This document shows, piece after piece, positions 62,101 to 64,000 of a stretch of DNA of 64,000 nucleotides. This DNA is from Zonotrichia leucophrys gambelii (lineage: Eukaryota; Chordata; Aves; Passeriformes; Passerellidae), in NCBI RefSeq assembly GCF_028769735.1, contig NC_088170.1:50811585-50875584 (forward strand), given 5' to 3'. The translations under genes were made by a program, and so were the position numbers. The notes under the pieces are model-generated. The model ran no database searches. It had not been told where the DNA came from and was given only the letters and a program-made list of their open reading frames with translations. How positions within the stretch are numbered: position 1 is the first letter of the stretch; the number at the start of each line of letters is the position of its first letter.

Positions 62101-64000
62101 GAGCAGATGATGGAACAAATACAAGAATTGTGTATAGTGACCTCAAACTTTTCAAGTTTGTGAAACAGAACAGACTGTGGTTTTGGCTCATGTCCCCAAC
62201 AAGCCTCTTCTGCCTCTGGCTGTGCCCCAGCCTGGTCAGTGTCACACGCACTGTGATCCTGCAAGGGCCAGCACAGCAAACCCTGCCTAACCCAGACCAC
62301 AATGTCTTCACTTGGAAGCCTGTAAGGGAGTGGGGTTTGGGAGAAGGGCTTCTGGCTGTTTTCCGCACTGTGGTTTCCAGGCCAGTTCATGCCTTGGAGT
62401 CAGTAAGTACCCATCTGTACAGTATACCTGTGCAGCATTTGTTGCTATGGATTTGTCTTACTCAAATGCCCTCAAAGAGCAGGACACATTTGTACATTTG
62501 CCTTCAAAAATCCCAGGGCACACTAACCAGAGCCATAGTATGTCTTCATTATATGGTTATGCTTGGGACCTAAGAAACAGACATACTCTTTTATGGGGGG
62601 TGCTTGTGAATCCAGTCTAGAGCCAGAGGTCAACAGCACAGAGTGGTTGGTGGAGGGCAAGGTGTTGAAATCAAGTGTGAGGTGTCCTTACATCCTCTTT
62701 ACTTCTGGAGAAGGATGGTTTTAAGATCTGTGGAGCAATGAATAAGAACAAACATCATGTGACATCAAATGTGATATGATCAAATTGTATTCCTGGCAAG
62801 AGATGATGTTGCGCTATGGAAATCAAACGGTTCACGTCATCATGGACTACCCATCACTAGTAAATTAAAAGAACACAGACTCTCAGAAGATACAGTCATC
62901 TAAAAGTCTCAGGGCATGGGACAGGGTAAGCTACTTTTGTTTTCCTCCACTGCAGAAGAAGTGGAAGATCTGTGAGGAGTCATACTCTGTTCCCTCAGCA
63001 GATACAAGGACTCCATGACAGACTGCTGACTGGATTCTGTTGTTTCCAGCTTTAAGCAGAAGCCTTTCCAGATTACTTGTGGCACACTGGCAATGGTGTT
63101 ACCCTCAACAGCAGCAAGCTCTGCCTTTCTCAGTTGGCCCCCTGCCAGGACAGGCATTTTCTCCTGCAACTCAGACAAGTGACCTGGCAGTTATCCATCC
63201 TGGCTTTAACCCTTTTCAGGAGCTGCTGTTTATTTCCATTCTTTCTACACTTTGCTTCCTGGTAAAATGGGTGGAATCCAGAGAGTCTTCTTAGTGCTAA
63301 AATCATCTTGAAAGAAAACATCATATCCCATTTCTTGAGGACACTGTCTTCGTTGCATCATCACATACAGGACCCCAAGAAGAAAAGGCAATCTGGAACT
63401 GGGCTAAAAAGAAAAGCTGAAGCGGAAATGCAGTCCAAGTTGTATGGGCAGTGTGAGAAAACATGAGTTTGTGGTGTGCTACCATCAGGGGTAGTCCTTT
63501 CACCAGACCCCAGTTCTGCAAAGAGCTCGGCGGAGCCAAGCAGCAGACAGTGGCAGCCCTTGAGTGCTGCATGTTTGAACAGTGTCCAAGCCCCTCACTT
63601 ATCCCAACCTTTTCTCTACCTGTGTGGTTGTATTTTCTGGCCCTGGAATACTGTCTCTCTTGCCTTTTCAGGTGTGGCTGCTGAGCAGGTCTTCACCAAC
63701 TCCTGGGGAAGGGCAGAAAGCTGATGCTGCCATAGTCCTGTGGCAGCTGAGGGGGTTGGCCAGCACCCTCCTCAAGGCTCAGTGCTTCCTGAGCCTTGCA
63801 GGCCTGATGGCTTGGAAAGGAAAAAGGACAGGAGATGTGCAGCTCATGGCAGCCATCTGTGAGTCTCTGCTCTCCACTTGGAAAGGAGGGAGCAGGGTAA
63901 GGAAGACTACTGCCCTGCTGTACAGTTTCTCCATGATCACTTGGGTGGCAGTGTCTTTGTGACATGATTAGGTAATCCTCCTTGCAGGTGCCTGGAAATG
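59160..64000. other. Downstream DNA, no recognised gene
   Basis: After the polyadenylation signal I find no exon with a family match. The stretch to ~60600 is AT-rich. From about 60600, and especially 62900-63970, GC content rises and overlapping open frames of 60-150 codons appear on both strands without motifs or consistent splice borders. This could include an unrecognised retroelement, a non-coding transcript or the outskirts of the next gene beyond the window. Confidence 0.5.

Overview
The window looks like nuclear DNA from a bird, most likely a passerine (songbird). Genes are split by GT-AG introns, with long AT-rich non-coding stretches and one sharp GC-rich CpG island. The repeats are CR1 LINE fragments (several with the usual CR1 3' end), an alpharetrovirus-like provirus, and a solo LTR (32856-33268) that I recognise as a family common in songbird genomes. 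The order-level call rests on that one LTR family. No bacterial features, CRISPR array, operon, rRNA or tRNA were seen.

Two protein-coding genes can be reconstructed completely, both on the + strand. (1) A PH-20/SPAM1-type hyaluronidase at 15952-20938 has three coding exons (963 + 90 + 642 bp, all phase 0) and encodes 564 residues. Its catalytic Asp-x-Glu motif is intact, and a polyadenylation signal follows at 21141. (2) An ARL8-family small GTPase at 36550-58789 has seven coding exons that join in frame to exactly 186 residues, the family length. All G motifs are present. It starts in a CpG island and ends at a polyadenylation signal at 59123. Its sequence mixes ARL8A-like and ARL8B-like residues and has a divergent N-terminus, which suggests a third ARL8 paralogue (ARL8BL-type).

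Layout: 1-12735 is non-coding with small repeats; 12736-14520 is a decayed CR1 reverse-transcriptase fragment; 15952-21165 is the hyaluronidase gene; about 21575-21977 is low-complexity, possibly an old LTR fragment; 21978-27628 is a minus-strand provirus with paired LTRs, a flanking target duplication and large internal deletions; 27629-34638 is intergenic with a CR1 3' end and a solo LTR; 34643-35221 is a second solo LTR about 1.3 kb upstream of the GTPase start; 35900-36960 is the CpG island with exon 1; 36673-58739 holds the GTPase introns with CR1 copies; 59160-64000 is downstream DNA with no recognisable gene.

The two genes have no evident functional link. One is a secreted or surface glycosidase acting on hyaluronan, the other a lysosome-positioning GTPase. 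I did not find a convincing undescribed system. The most notable items are the extra ARL8 paralogue with its possible 22-residue N-terminal extension, and the rearranged provirus that keeps a 270-codon gag frame and a CX6CC-type env fragment.
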